Shown here: piece by piece, positions 7,644 through 15,721 of the stretch | Layout of the letters: each line of letters opens with the position of its first letter | Numbering within the stretch: the stretch's first letter is position 1 | Assembly: GCA_036397995.1 (NCBI GenBank) | Contig: DASWHX010000120.1 | Coordinates: 1 to 28,491, forward strand | DNA: 28,491 nucleotides | Reading direction: 5' to 3' | DNA from: DASWHX01 sp036397995 | GTDB taxonomy: Bacteria > Bacteroidota > Bacteroidia > Cytophagales > Cyclobacteriaceae | Translations under genes and position numbers: made by a program | Notes under the pieces: generated by a model | The model's database searches: none | What the model was told of the DNA's origin: nothing | The model's input: only the letters and a program-made list of their open reading frames with translations

Positions 7644-8986
7644 GTACCAGGAAAAGAATCTTGATTGTTGGAGCCGGACCGGTAGGTTCTTTGTTGGCAA
7701 TTTACCTTATCAGAAAGAATTATGCGGTCACTTTGCTTGAAAGAAGACCGGATATGCGGAAAAGTGAACTTGACGCGGGCAGATCAATTAATCTTGCTTT
7801 AAGCAACAGGGGCCTGAGACCACTCATTGAATTGGGATTGCAGAAGCGGGTTTCAAAGATGATAATTCCGATGAAGGGCAGATTTATTCATGATGCCTCA
7901 GGAAAGACATCCATGCAGCCCTATGGTGTGGAGGGTCAGGTAATCAATTCCATCAGCAGGCCCGGCTTAAATGAATTGCTGCTTAATGTGGCTGAAAATG
8001 AGGGATGTAGAATAATCTTTGACAGCAGGGCAACAGAAATAGATGTCGAAGCCACAAAAGTGGAATCAATTGAAAGAGGGAAGAAAGTAATTTATGATGG
8101 CGATGTCATTATCGGAAGTGATGGAGCATTTTCCGCCATTCGCACATCAATAATGAAAACCGACAGATTTGATTACTCCCAGTTTTATATAGAGCATGGT
8201 TACAAGGAGTTGTCAATTCCCTCCAATTCAGATGGTTCATTCCGTCTAGAAAAGAATGCACTGCATATCTGGCCACGTGGGCATTTTATGCTTATCGCCT
8301 TACCTAACCTGGATGGCAGCTTTACGGTGACACTTTTTTTTCCTTTTGAAGGAGAGCCATCCTTTGCTTCACTGAATACAAAGAAAAAAGTCAGGGATTT
8401 CTTTAAGGCGACATTTGTGGATGCCTTTCCGCACCTGGTGGACCTGGATAAAGAATTTGAAGAAAATCCTACTTCGTCACTGGTTACTGTGCGCTGCTTC
8501 CCCTGGGTCAAGAATAATACGCTATTAATCGGTGATGCCGCTCATGCAGTTGTACCCTTTTATGGTCAGGGGATGAATTGTGGATTCGAAGACTGCAGGG
8601 TTTTAAATTCTATTCTTACCGGGAATAACGAAGATTGGCGGAAAACTCTTTCGGAATTTGAAAAAATTAGAAAACCCGATGCGGACGCGATATCTGAATT
8701 AGCATTAAGAAATTTTATTGAAATGCGGGACCTGGTAGCCAATGAAAATTTTGTGCTTCAAAAGAAGATCGAAAGTAAATTGCACAAAATGTTTCCTGAA
8801 CGCTGGATTCCCTTATATAGCATGGTTACTTTTCAGGATCATATCCGGTATTCGGATGCCCTCAAGATTGGAAATAAGCAGCAGGAAATAATGAATGACC
8901 TTCTTAAAAAAGAGGACATTAAGGATACATGGGAATCCCTGGATTTTGCTTCCATTGTTAAACGGCTGGAAAGTCAGAAAATCTAA
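7640..8986 (+). CDS. kmo: Kynurenine 3-monooxygenase
   Basis: An FAD-dependent aromatic hydroxylase that uses NADPH and O2 to convert kynurenine to 3-hydroxykynurenine. The 448-residue protein has the N-terminal dinucleotide fold VGAGPVGS (10-17), the KMO-type GRSINLALSNRG (47-58), GSDGAFSAIR (159-168) and the second FAD motif GDAAHAVVPFYGQGMN (298-313). These blocks separate KMO from other class A flavoprotein hydroxylases. It is translationally coupled to kynU through ATGA at 7640-7643. Its stop region overlaps the stop of the convergent TerB-like gene by 4 nt, leaving no room for a separate terminator. As last gene of the arm it supplies the first chemical step encoded here. Confidence 0.96.
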   Translation: MSTRKRILIVGAGPVGSLLAIYLIRKNYAVTLLERRPDMRKSELDAGRSINLALSNRGLRPLIELGLQKRVSKMIIPMKGRFIHDASGKTSMQPYGVEGQVINSISRPGLNELLLNVAENEGCRIIFDSRATEIDVEATKVESIERGKKVIYDGDVIIGSDGAFSAIRTSIMKTDRFDYSQFYIEHGYKELSIPSNSDGSFRLEKNALHIWPRGHFMLIALPNLDGSFTVTLFFPFEGEPSFASLNTKKKVRDFFKATFVDAFPHLVDLDKEFEENPTSSLVTVRCFPWVKNNTLLIGDAAHAVVPFYGQGMNCGFEDCRVLNSILTGNNEDWRKTLSEFEKIRKPDADAISELALRNFIEMRDLVANENFVLQKKIESKLHKMFPERWIPLYSMVTFQDHIRYSDALKIGNKQQEIMNDLLKKEDIKDTWESLDFASIVKRLESQKI

Positions 8987-9429
8987 AGGGAAAGCCTGGT
9001 ATACATTTCATCAATCTTTTTTTCTTCCTCAGTGGAATAGCCGCCGGAAGTAGAGGCAAATAAATGCATAACTTCTCCAACAAATTCTTTTTGCTTCTTA
9101 TCGTTCTTAATGTTTTCAGCAAGCGCATCAAGAATCTTTTCTCGCCAGGCTGAAATATTTTTCATGATAAACTGAAGCTCAGTTCTGATGTCTTTCATCA
9201 ACTTCTCCTCTTTTTCCACGACACCTTCGACATTATCCGGAATCAGTTCATCACCCATCATCCCGGCGAATTTGTTTACCAGGCCGAGCTCTCTGGAATC
9301 CATTACTCCATCTGAGGTGGCTATAATAAGTCCGGGGACCAATTTTAGAATCGCCGTAAACTGGTCTACATTAAGATCGTGAGCTCTGGAAGAGCTGTAT
9401 TCGGAGAATAATTCATCAACTTTTGCCAT
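8983..9429 (-). CDS. TerB-like small helical protein
   Basis: A 148-residue, mostly helical, acidic and soluble protein. The SDGVMDSRELGLVNKF stretch (about 39-54) resembles the D-G-x(3)-E segment of TerB-type (tellurite resistance/DUF533-like) domains, which can bind metal through acidic residues. The resemblance is at pattern level only and I can assign no function. There is no signal peptide or membrane segment. It is the last gene of a minus-strand run, 50 nt after the lytic transglycosylase, and may be read through from it. The stop overlaps that of kmo on the other strand. That the gene is real is supported by the composition and the clean start. Confidence 0.7.
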   Translation of the reverse strand: MAKVDELFSEYSSSRAHDLNVDQFTAILKLVPGLIIATSDGVMDSRELGLVNKFAGMMGDELIPDNVEGVVEKEEKLMKDIRTELQFIMKNISAWREKILDALAENIKNDKKQKEFVGEVMHLFASTSGGYSTEEEKKIDEMYTRLSL

Positions 9430-9479
9430 TGGGATGGTATATTTAATCAGGATGTTAAATATATTAAATGCAAACCATT

Positions 9480-10952
9480 TTAGCTAGAAACAAGCTGTTG
9501 GTATATGCCGTATCTGTAAAGAATTTCCGTAACATAAAGTACGGGTTCCTCCCCTTTACAATACCCAGATTCAACAACAGGGTCTTTGTAGAATCTCGGG
9601 TCGGATTTGTGCAGGAGGTAATACGCGACATTATCGTCCCAAATCGAGGGATCCCGGCCATATTTTTGTGCCAGTTTCCTCGCGTCAATCACATGACCCA
9701 GCCCCACATTATACGAAGCCAGAATGAATTTCAATTTCTCGTTGGGGTCTGAAATATAATCGGACCAGAATTTATCAAGGTATATTAAGTAGCGTACTCC
9801 GCCCCGGATACTTTGCCTGGGATCAAATTGGTTTCTAACATTATATTGCCGGGCGGTATTATCCATTAATTGCATCAGACCTTTCGCCCCGGCCCAACTA
9901 ACTGCGCGTGGATCAAATCTGGATTCCTGGAAAATCTGAGAAGCAAGCAACTTCCAATCCCATTTAAGACTGTCAGCCCATTGCTTAATCAGGGCATCAT
10001 ATTCTGAGATACTACCACCGTGTATGGTTGAGTAATCGCTGGTTGCCCTTATGAGTGCAACCCTGGGATTTTCAAAATATTTTTCATAGAGAAGATTATA
10101 GGTAGGCTCTCTCTGAAGTCTCATAAGCCAATTATTAATTTGTTCTTCAAGTTGTGAAGAATTTTTTCGAATCGCCCAGGCAATTCTTTGCGGAAATGAG
10201 ACTGGGGTTTTAACATCAAGAATTGGATAATAAGCAGCATTGATAAGAGCGACGTCTTCATCAGCAATCGTGTAATCAATTTCACCAACTGCTACGCGGC
10301 GTATCAGAGCTTCCGTATCTGCTTCTTCTGACTCTTCTACAATAAGAATCTCACCGCCTATTTCCTCTGAAAGGTGTATTAATCGGTAAAGAAAGGAAGA
10401 ACTATTTCTGACATGAACTTGCTTGCCTATTAAATCTACCTGGTTTCTGATTAATTGAGCCTCAATTTCGTGGAGTTTCATTTGAGGCCAGTTTTCGGGC
10501 TTTCGTTGAATCAGGACCTGTCGGGTTGTGTATTGATTCCTTGTAAATTTTACGATCTTCTTCCTTTCAGAAGTAACCGTTAAGCTGTAGGCAATTATAT
10601 CACCAACACCGGTATTAAGCATCCTAAAGGCTTTGTCGATGCTTGTGGTTTGAATAAGCTTTAGGTTTACTCCGAAATCATCACTAAGCAACTTTAGCAA
10701 TTCATATTCAAATCCCATCGGTTGTCCTTTATAAACAAAGAAACTTGTTGAGCTATTATCTATAATTGCAATCAAAGTGTCGCGTTCAATAATTTTATCA
10801 AATTCAAAGTCAACTGGAAGTGGTATTGGATCCCGGGCAACAGAGGTAGAATCCGAATTGCTTTCGGTGATGGATTTGCCGCAGCCTGTCAGTAGAGAAA
10901 CACAGGCCATAGCAAGCAAAGAAATAATTGCATTGACTTTATCTGAGACCAA
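9480..10952 (-). CDS. mltF: MltF-like lipoprotein lytic transglycosylase
   Basis: A 490-residue two-domain envelope protein. The signal peptide ends in lipobox LTGC with C24 as lipidation site. A periplasmic solute-binding (SBP_bac_3) domain spans about residues 50-295. The SLT domain spans about 320-450, with catalytic E343 in FQESRFDP, followed by AGAKGLMQLM, the NPxx-type RQSIRGG block and SYNVGLGH. It should cleave peptidoglycan to 1,6-anhydro-muropeptides, with the SBP-like domain as regulatory or cell-wall-sensing module, as in E. coli MltF. The start is TTG: no in-frame ATG exists between the upstream stop at 10983-10985 and codon 15, and the TTG gives a full signal peptide. It follows the acyltransferase gene by 68 nt and may belong to the same envelope-related transcript. 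Confidence 0.92.
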   Translation of the reverse strand: MVSDKVNAIISLLAMACVSLLTGCGKSITESNSDSTSVARDPIPLPVDFEFDKIIERDTLIAIIDNSSTSFFVYKGQPMGFEYELLKLLSDDFGVNLKLIQTTSIDKAFRMLNTGVGDIIAYSLTVTSERKKIVKFTRNQYTTRQVLIQRKPENWPQMKLHEIEAQLIRNQVDLIGKQVHVRNSSSFLYRLIHLSEEIGGEILIVEESEEADTEALIRRVAVGEIDYTIADEDVALINAAYYPILDVKTPVSFPQRIAWAIRKNSSQLEEQINNWLMRLQREPTYNLLYEKYFENPRVALIRATSDYSTIHGGSISEYDALIKQWADSLKWDWKLLASQIFQESRFDPRAVSWAGAKGLMQLMDNTARQYNVRNQFDPRQSIRGGVRYLIYLDKFWSDYISDPNEKLKFILASYNVGLGHVIDARKLAQKYGRDPSIWDDNVAYYLLHKSDPRFYKDPVVESGYCKGEEPVLYVTEILYRYGIYQQLVSS

Positions 10953-11020
10953 ATTGGAGGGTTTATTAATACAATAATATAGCTATTTAATCATCAAAAT
11001 TCAAAATTTTATGGCCCTGG

Positions 11021-11875
11021 CTATTTACTTAAATCGGAATGTCTTTTTCTTTTCCAGCGGCGGTGAGACCAGAGCCAATCGGAAGGATTTTCTCTAATCG
11101 TCTTTTCGCTTTCATGAATGAATTTATTAAGAATATCAGTCTTATCATCGTATGGAGGTTCTCCTAATTTAAGCGCCTTAACTTGATAATACCCTCTTTT
11201 AATCCTGGTAATTTTTGCGTAGAACACTGGGTATTTTGTGAACTTGGCCAGGACATCCGGCCCTTTGTAAAAAGCGGTTTCCTGATTGAGGAATGAAGAC
11301 CAATAAATGTCAGAATTGGGAGTGGGTGTTTGGTCAGCCAAAAGGACAATCATTCGCGGGATTTTACTTCTTCGGACAATTTCCCGGGTTATATTAGAAA
11401 CCGGAATCGGAAACCCTCCAAATCTCGATCTGGTCCTGATCATAATTTTGTCGAAGTATCTATTTGATAAAGGGGAATAAAGAACATCAGCGGGCTTGTT
11501 ATGGTAAACTCCTGCGGCAAGCAAAAGCCATTCCCAATTCCCCTGATGAATAGTAACAACAATAACTGATTTTTCATCTTTGAAATATGGATTCAGCTCT
11601 TCCGGATTAACATACTTAACGCGTTTAATTATTTCTTCCTTTGTTATCGTTATCTCCTTCAAAATTTCAACAATGATATCTGCAAGATTGTGATAAAATC
11701 TTTTGGCAATTTTACGAATCTCTTTTTCTGACATTTCAGGAAACGAATTCCTGAGATTCTGAAAAACTACTTTTCTACGATATCGAAAAATATAGAAGGT
11801 TAAAAAAGAAAGGATATCTGAAACAAAGTACAATGCTCCAAATGGAAGGTAGGAAAGTAACCTTAGCAGAAACAT
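11021..11875 (-). CDS. LpxL/HtrB-family lipid A (KDO2-lipid) acyltransferase
   Basis: A 284-residue inner-membrane acyltransferase of the LpxL/LpxM superfamily. It probably adds a secondary acyl chain to lipid A, or to another envelope lipid. The catalytic HxxxxE is H110-E115 in TIHQGNWEW. LADQTP (179-184) and the GPDVLAK block are typical of the family. The N-terminal hydrophobic segment (about 7-30) is the usual anchor, followed by basic RYRRK. The gene starts 2 nt after the acs stop, so the two are surely cotranscribed. Acyl-chain specificity cannot be read from the sequence. Bacteroidota often carry one such gene, and proteins of this branch may also make other acylated lipids such as aminolipids. 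Confidence 0.9.
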   Translation of the reverse strand: MFLLRLLSYLPFGALYFVSDILSFLTFYIFRYRRKVVFQNLRNSFPEMSEKEIRKIAKRFYHNLADIIVEILKEITITKEEIIKRVKYVNPEELNPYFKDEKSVIVVTIHQGNWEWLLLAAGVYHNKPADVLYSPLSNRYFDKIMIRTRSRFGGFPIPVSNITREIVRRSKIPRMIVLLADQTPTPNSDIYWSSFLNQETAFYKGPDVLAKFTKYPVFYAKITRIKRGYYQVKALKLGEPPYDDKTDILNKFIHESEKTIRENPSDWLWSHRRWKRKRHSDLSK

Positions 11876-11877
11876 AT

Positions 11878-13773
11878 TTATACAGCGCCTTGTTTGATTT
11901 CTTCAACCACTGATGGATCCAACAGGGTGGATACATCTCCCAAATTTGCTGTTTCTCCGGAAGCGATTTTCCTCAGGATTCGTCGCATTATTTTTCCGGA
12001 TCTGGTTTTAGGCAGCCCGCTTACAAACTGAATCTTGTCAGGTTTAGCGATGGGTCCGATTGTTTTTGAAACGGTATCCAGTATCTCCTTCCGTAGCCTT
12101 CCGTGATCGTGTTCATGATCATATAGAATCACATACGCATAAATACCCTGTCCTTTTATGTCATGTGGATAACCAACCACGGCAGTTTCACAGACTTCTG
12201 CATGCTCATCAATGGCATTCTCGATTTCGGCCGTTCCCAGGTTATGACCGGAAACAATAATGATATCATCAACTCTTCCGGTAATTCTGTAATAACCTTC
12301 GTCATCTTTCTTTACGCCATCTCCGGTAAAATACATGTTTTTAAAAGTGGAAAAATAAGTTTGTCGAAATCTTTCATGATCACCATAGATAGTCCTGGCA
12401 ATAGATGGCCAGGGAAATTTAATGGCCAACCTTCCTTCAATGTTATTTCCGTGAAGTTCATTCCCCTTATCATCCATTATTGCGGGCTGGATTCCCGGCA
12501 TTGGGAATGAAGCGAAAGCCGGTTTAAGTTTTGTTGCTCCGGCAATAGGGGAAATCATAAAACCACCGGTTTCCGTTTGCCAATAGGTGTCAACAATCGG
12601 ACATTTGTTCTTACCAACATGGTTATCATACCAATACCAGGCTTCTTCGTTAATTGGCTCACCTACGGTTCCAAGAACGCGAAGGCTGGAGAGATTTTTA
12701 TTCTGAACAAACCTGAGATCTGCCTTCTCCAATGCCCTGATAGCCGTGGGTGCTGTGTAAAAAATATTTACTTTATGTTTATCCACTACATCCCAAAATC
12801 TACCCATGTCCGGCCAGGAAGGAATTCCTTCAAACATCAGGGAAGTGGCTCCGGCACTAAGTGGTCCATACACAATATAACTGTGACCGGTTATCCAGCC
12901 AATGTCTGCTGTACACCAAAAAATTTCCTTTTCCTTGTATTGAAATGCTGTGAGGAAAGTGTAAGTAGTATATACCATATATCCGGCAACAGTATGGACC
13001 ATCCCTTTGGGCTTGCCGGTTGAGCCGGATGTATATAAAATAAAAAGTAAATCCTCCGAGTCTGTCTCAACAGCATCAAAAGTGTCTGATTTTCCCTGCA
13101 TCGCTTCATGCCACCAGATATCCCGGTTTTGAAACCAATTTATTTGCTGGCCGGTTCGCTTTAGTACAATTACGCGCTCTACCGTTTTACACTTTGAAAG
13201 GGCCTCATCTGAAATTTCCTTTAACGGAACAGTTTTATTTCCACGGAAACTTCCATCCGACGTAATTACCATTTTGCAGGCGGCATCATTTATTCTGTCT
13301 GAAAGGCTGGTGGAGCTGAAACCCGCGAATACAATCGAGTGTACTGCACCTATCCTCGCGCACCCAAGCATAGCCACAGCCAGCTCAGGAACCATTGGCA
13401 TATAAATGCAAATTCGGTCTCCTTTTTGTATGCCATTCTCTTTCAAAACATTCGCAAATTTGCACGCCTCCCTGTGCAATTGTGCATAGGTTATTTCCTT
13501 TGTGTCTTCGGATGGATTGTTGGGCTCCCAGATAATTGCAACCTGGTCTCCGCGATTTTTGAGATGTCGATCCAGACAGTTCTCCGTTATATTTAATTTT
13601 CCACCTGAAAACCACCTGACTTCCGCTTTCTTGAAATCCCATTTCAGAACTTTATTCCACTTTCGCTTCCATAAAAAATCAGTGGCGATACCGGACCAGA
13701 ATTCTTCCGGATTTTCAATACTTCTTTTGTGAATCTCCAGGTACTCCTGATGTGAGTTGATTTGAGTGAACAT
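11878..13773 (-). CDS. acs: Acetyl-CoA synthetase (AMP-forming)
   Basis: This enzyme activates acetate to acetyl-CoA through acetyl-AMP. The 631-residue protein shows the adenylate-forming set in order: YTSGSTGKPKG (P-loop-like), YWQTETGG, the hinge/signature YYRITGRVDDIIIVSGHNLGTAEIE, and a C-terminal PKTRSGKIMRR in which K594 is the lysine that acetylation silences in Acs. At about 20 residues shorter than E. coli Acs it is within the normal range. A perfect TAnnTTTG element lies 26 nt upstream in the 40-nt gap after the ZIP gene, so acs probably has its own promoter besides read-through. It is followed by the acyltransferase after 2 nt. Propionyl-CoA synthetase is less likely given the length and C-terminal block. 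Confidence 0.96.
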   Translation of the reverse strand: MFTQINSHQEYLEIHKRSIENPEEFWSGIATDFLWKRKWNKVLKWDFKKAEVRWFSGGKLNITENCLDRHLKNRGDQVAIIWEPNNPSEDTKEITYAQLHREACKFANVLKENGIQKGDRICIYMPMVPELAVAMLGCARIGAVHSIVFAGFSSTSLSDRINDAACKMVITSDGSFRGNKTVPLKEISDEALSKCKTVERVIVLKRTGQQINWFQNRDIWWHEAMQGKSDTFDAVETDSEDLLFILYTSGSTGKPKGMVHTVAGYMVYTTYTFLTAFQYKEKEIFWCTADIGWITGHSYIVYGPLSAGATSLMFEGIPSWPDMGRFWDVVDKHKVNIFYTAPTAIRALEKADLRFVQNKNLSSLRVLGTVGEPINEEAWYWYDNHVGKNKCPIVDTYWQTETGGFMISPIAGATKLKPAFASFPMPGIQPAIMDDKGNELHGNNIEGRLAIKFPWPSIARTIYGDHERFRQTYFSTFKNMYFTGDGVKKDDEGYYRITGRVDDIIIVSGHNLGTAEIENAIDEHAEVCETAVVGYPHDIKGQGIYAYVILYDHEHDHGRLRKEILDTVSKTIGPIAKPDKIQFVSGLPKTRSGKIMRRILRKIASGETANLGDVSTLLDPSVVEEIKQGAV

Positions 13774-13799
13774 CCCTGATTATTTGATAATTAAATTAC

Positions 13800-13807
13800 C
13801 AAATATA
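13800..13807 (-). promoter_or_regulatory. -7 promoter element TATATTTG for acs
   Basis: On the minus strand this is a perfect match to TAnnTTTG. It lies in the 40-nt gap between the ZIP transporter stop and the acs ATG and would place the transcript start about 20 nt before the ATG. No clear -33 element is seen at the expected distance. The location in the only sizeable gap of the run supports it. Confidence 0.5.
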
Positions 13808-13813
13808 ATGAAG

Positions 13814-14554
13814 TTAATTCAATAGCTCAGCAATTATAGCAGCTCCTGCTCCCAATAAGCTCCACAATAATCGTTGAAAATTGAACTTATGTTCGGGACT
13901 GCTTTCAAATACAATCGTGGTAGAAATATGCAGGAAATTACCGCAAACAATAGCAAACAAAATAAGAAAGAAATCGGATGCGCCGGATGCTAATTCAAAG
14001 ACATGGCTGAGTATTAGTCCAGCTGGGGATGCCAAGGCAAAAATGAACAGGTACCCCAGGGCAACAGTTTTATTTTCAACAGAGCATATCAGGACCGAAG
14101 ACAATGCCATTGAAGCTGGAATTTTATGCAGAACGATACCGATTAGCAGATTTCGAACTGAAATTGCTACTTGCGCGTTTTCAGGAAACGCCAGGATTGA
14201 GCCTTCCAGAAATGAATGGATGGATAATCCGAGCAATAGGAAAATACTAAAGGAAAATCCGTGCTTTTGTCCAATTTGATGTTTATGAAAATGGCCATGT
14301 TCGGCACCATCGGTTATAAATTCCAGGATTTGCAGGAGGAAGAATCCTGCCAAGACAAAAAGACCTGCCTTAAACGCCCCTAATTGTGATTGAAACAAGT
14401 CCGGGAGGATATGTAACAAACTAATGCTAAGCAAAAAACCTCCCGCAAACGAAATAGTAAGCCTGAAATTCTCTTGCTTCCAATTAACCGGGCTATAGAG
14501 TAGAACCACCCCGGATAAGCCGGCAAGTAAGAGAATTATTAGATTTACAATCAT
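13814..14554 (-). CDS. ZIP-family metal ion transporter
   Basis: A 246-residue polytopic protein of about eight hydrophobic segments, likely importing Zn2+ or a related divalent metal into the cytosol. The ZIP metal-site residues are in SIHSFLEGS (H113, E117) in TM4 and VLHKIPASM (H143) in TM5. LLHILPDL (47-54) is the conserved segment of TM2. A His-rich loop, HGHFHKH (86-92), lies between TM3 and TM4 where ZIP proteins bind metal in the cytosol. HKIPA replaces the more common HEIP or HNIPEG, so specificity is uncertain. It starts 11 nt after the apbE stop and is probably cotranscribed with it; no metal-regulator binding site was recognised. Confidence 0.9.
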   Translation of the reverse strand: MIVNLIILLLAGLSGVVLLYSPVNWKQENFRLTISFAGGFLLSISLLHILPDLFQSQLGAFKAGLFVLAGFFLLQILEFITDGAEHGHFHKHQIGQKHGFSFSIFLLLGLSIHSFLEGSILAFPENAQVAISVRNLLIGIVLHKIPASMALSSVLICSVENKTVALGYLFIFALASPAGLILSHVFELASGASDFFLILFAIVCGNFLHISTTIVFESSPEHKFNFQRLLWSLLGAGAAIIAELLN

Positions 14555-14565
14555 TGATCCGAATT

Positions 14566-15594
14566 TTAAAATTTCACAAAGATACCTTTGACTCCTTTGC
14601 TATGGTAGTGGGCCAATGTTCCATCAGGATTTGAAAAGATCAGAATTGTCTCGAGTTCTGAATTATTCTCAACAATACTAATCGATTTCTCTAACCCCAA
14701 GACCATAAAAGCCGTTGCAAAAGCGTCTGCGGTCATGCAATCACTGGCAATAACAGTGGCGCTAAGCAGATTACTGGTTATTGAATAACCGGTTGCAGGG
14801 TTTATTGTATGCACTATTCTCTGCCCGCCTTCATCAATAAAATTATAGTAGTTACCTGATGTCGCCATTGATTTATTTTCAAGTGAAACGGTACCATACA
14901 GGGGTTCTTGTGCAGGATCATTAGCCGGGTCAATGATGCCAATTTTCCAATACTCACCATTTTCATTTTTTCCCGCACATCTCACTTCACCGCCAATTTC
15001 AACGAAAATATTTTCAAGTCCGCGGGAAATAAGGAATTCAAAAACCACATCCACTCCCTGGCCTTTTGCTATAGCGCTGAAATCAAGTTGAATGTTCTTT
15101 TTCTTTTTCCACACTTTGGTTTTGTCAAATTCAATATTTTGAAAATAGACCAGTTGGCGCAGTGAATCCACCATGGCGCTATCCAGGGTGATTTTCATAC
15201 CAGGTCCAAATCCCCAGGCATTAACAAGAGGACCCACGGTAGGGTCAAAGGCTCCATTTGTTATTTCGAAAACTTCCCGGCTTTTTTGAAGCACAGGCAG
15301 AAAGTAGGGCGAAACAAATACAAAAACAGAATCTGTATTAAACTTGCTTACTTCCGACCCGGACCGGTAATGATTCAATGACTGATTAAATGTCTCCAGT
15401 AGTGAGTCTATCTGAGGCTGAAAATTTTCTCCGGAAGAGCTTAGATATTTTACGGTGTATTTTATGGGACCCATGGTGGTTCCCTGAAGCAAAATAAGTT
15501 GAGGTTTCTTGCTTTCACGATACTTCCATACCACGAAAACCACAAGAATCAATACCAGCGGATAAAGTCTGCTTTTATGAAATAATCTTTTCAA
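14566..15594 (-). CDS. apbE: FAD:protein FMN transferase (ApbE family)
   Basis: This Mg-dependent enzyme transfers FMN from FAD to Thr/Ser of extracytoplasmic flavoproteins such as Na+-NQR or RNF subunits. It has 342 residues, with an N-terminal membrane anchor (about 9-24) and no lipobox. Family blocks in order are GAFDPTVGPLVNAWGFG (114-130), DFSAIAKGQGVD (171-182), EIGGEVRCAGKN (199-210), the TSGNYYNF block (245-252), HTINPATGY (262-270) and SDCMTADAFATA (284-295), which holds the metal-binding Asp/Thr. The start codon is TTG at 15592-15594: the in-frame region back to a TAG contains no ATG. It heads the minus-strand run and diverges from ruvB across 127 nt. Its target flavoprotein is not in the window. 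Confidence 0.94.
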   Translation of the reverse strand: MKRLFHKSRLYPLVLILVVFVVWKYRESKKPQLILLQGTTMGPIKYTVKYLSSSGENFQPQIDSLLETFNQSLNHYRSGSEVSKFNTDSVFVFVSPYFLPVLQKSREVFEITNGAFDPTVGPLVNAWGFGPGMKITLDSAMVDSLRQLVYFQNIEFDKTKVWKKKKNIQLDFSAIAKGQGVDVVFEFLISRGLENIFVEIGGEVRCAGKNENGEYWKIGIIDPANDPAQEPLYGTVSLENKSMATSGNYYNFIDEGGQRIVHTINPATGYSITSNLLSATVIASDCMTADAFATAFMVLGLEKSISIVENNSELETILIFSNPDGTLAHYHSKGVKGIFVKF

Positions 15595-15721
15595 AGTTGC
15601 CTGAATAAACTAAGGAACAATATTTACACAGGCAAAAATAATCTTTTCGCGTAGTCTGCATTGAGTGCTTCACTTTTAATATCATTTTATATGCTTATTT
15701 TAGTAGAATTAATTGGAGTAA

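Noticed and set aside
12577..13023. 148-codon plus-strand frame inside acs, plus other long frames opposite acs
   Set aside because: They mirror conserved Acs blocks on the other strand and have no features of their own.
9480..15594. Idea that apbE-ZIP-acs-acyltransferase-mltF-terB is one functional system
   Set aside because: The genes share strand and close spacing, but their roles (flavinylation, metal uptake, acetate activation, lipid acylation, wall cleavage) do not form a recognised pathway, and acs appears to have its own promoter.
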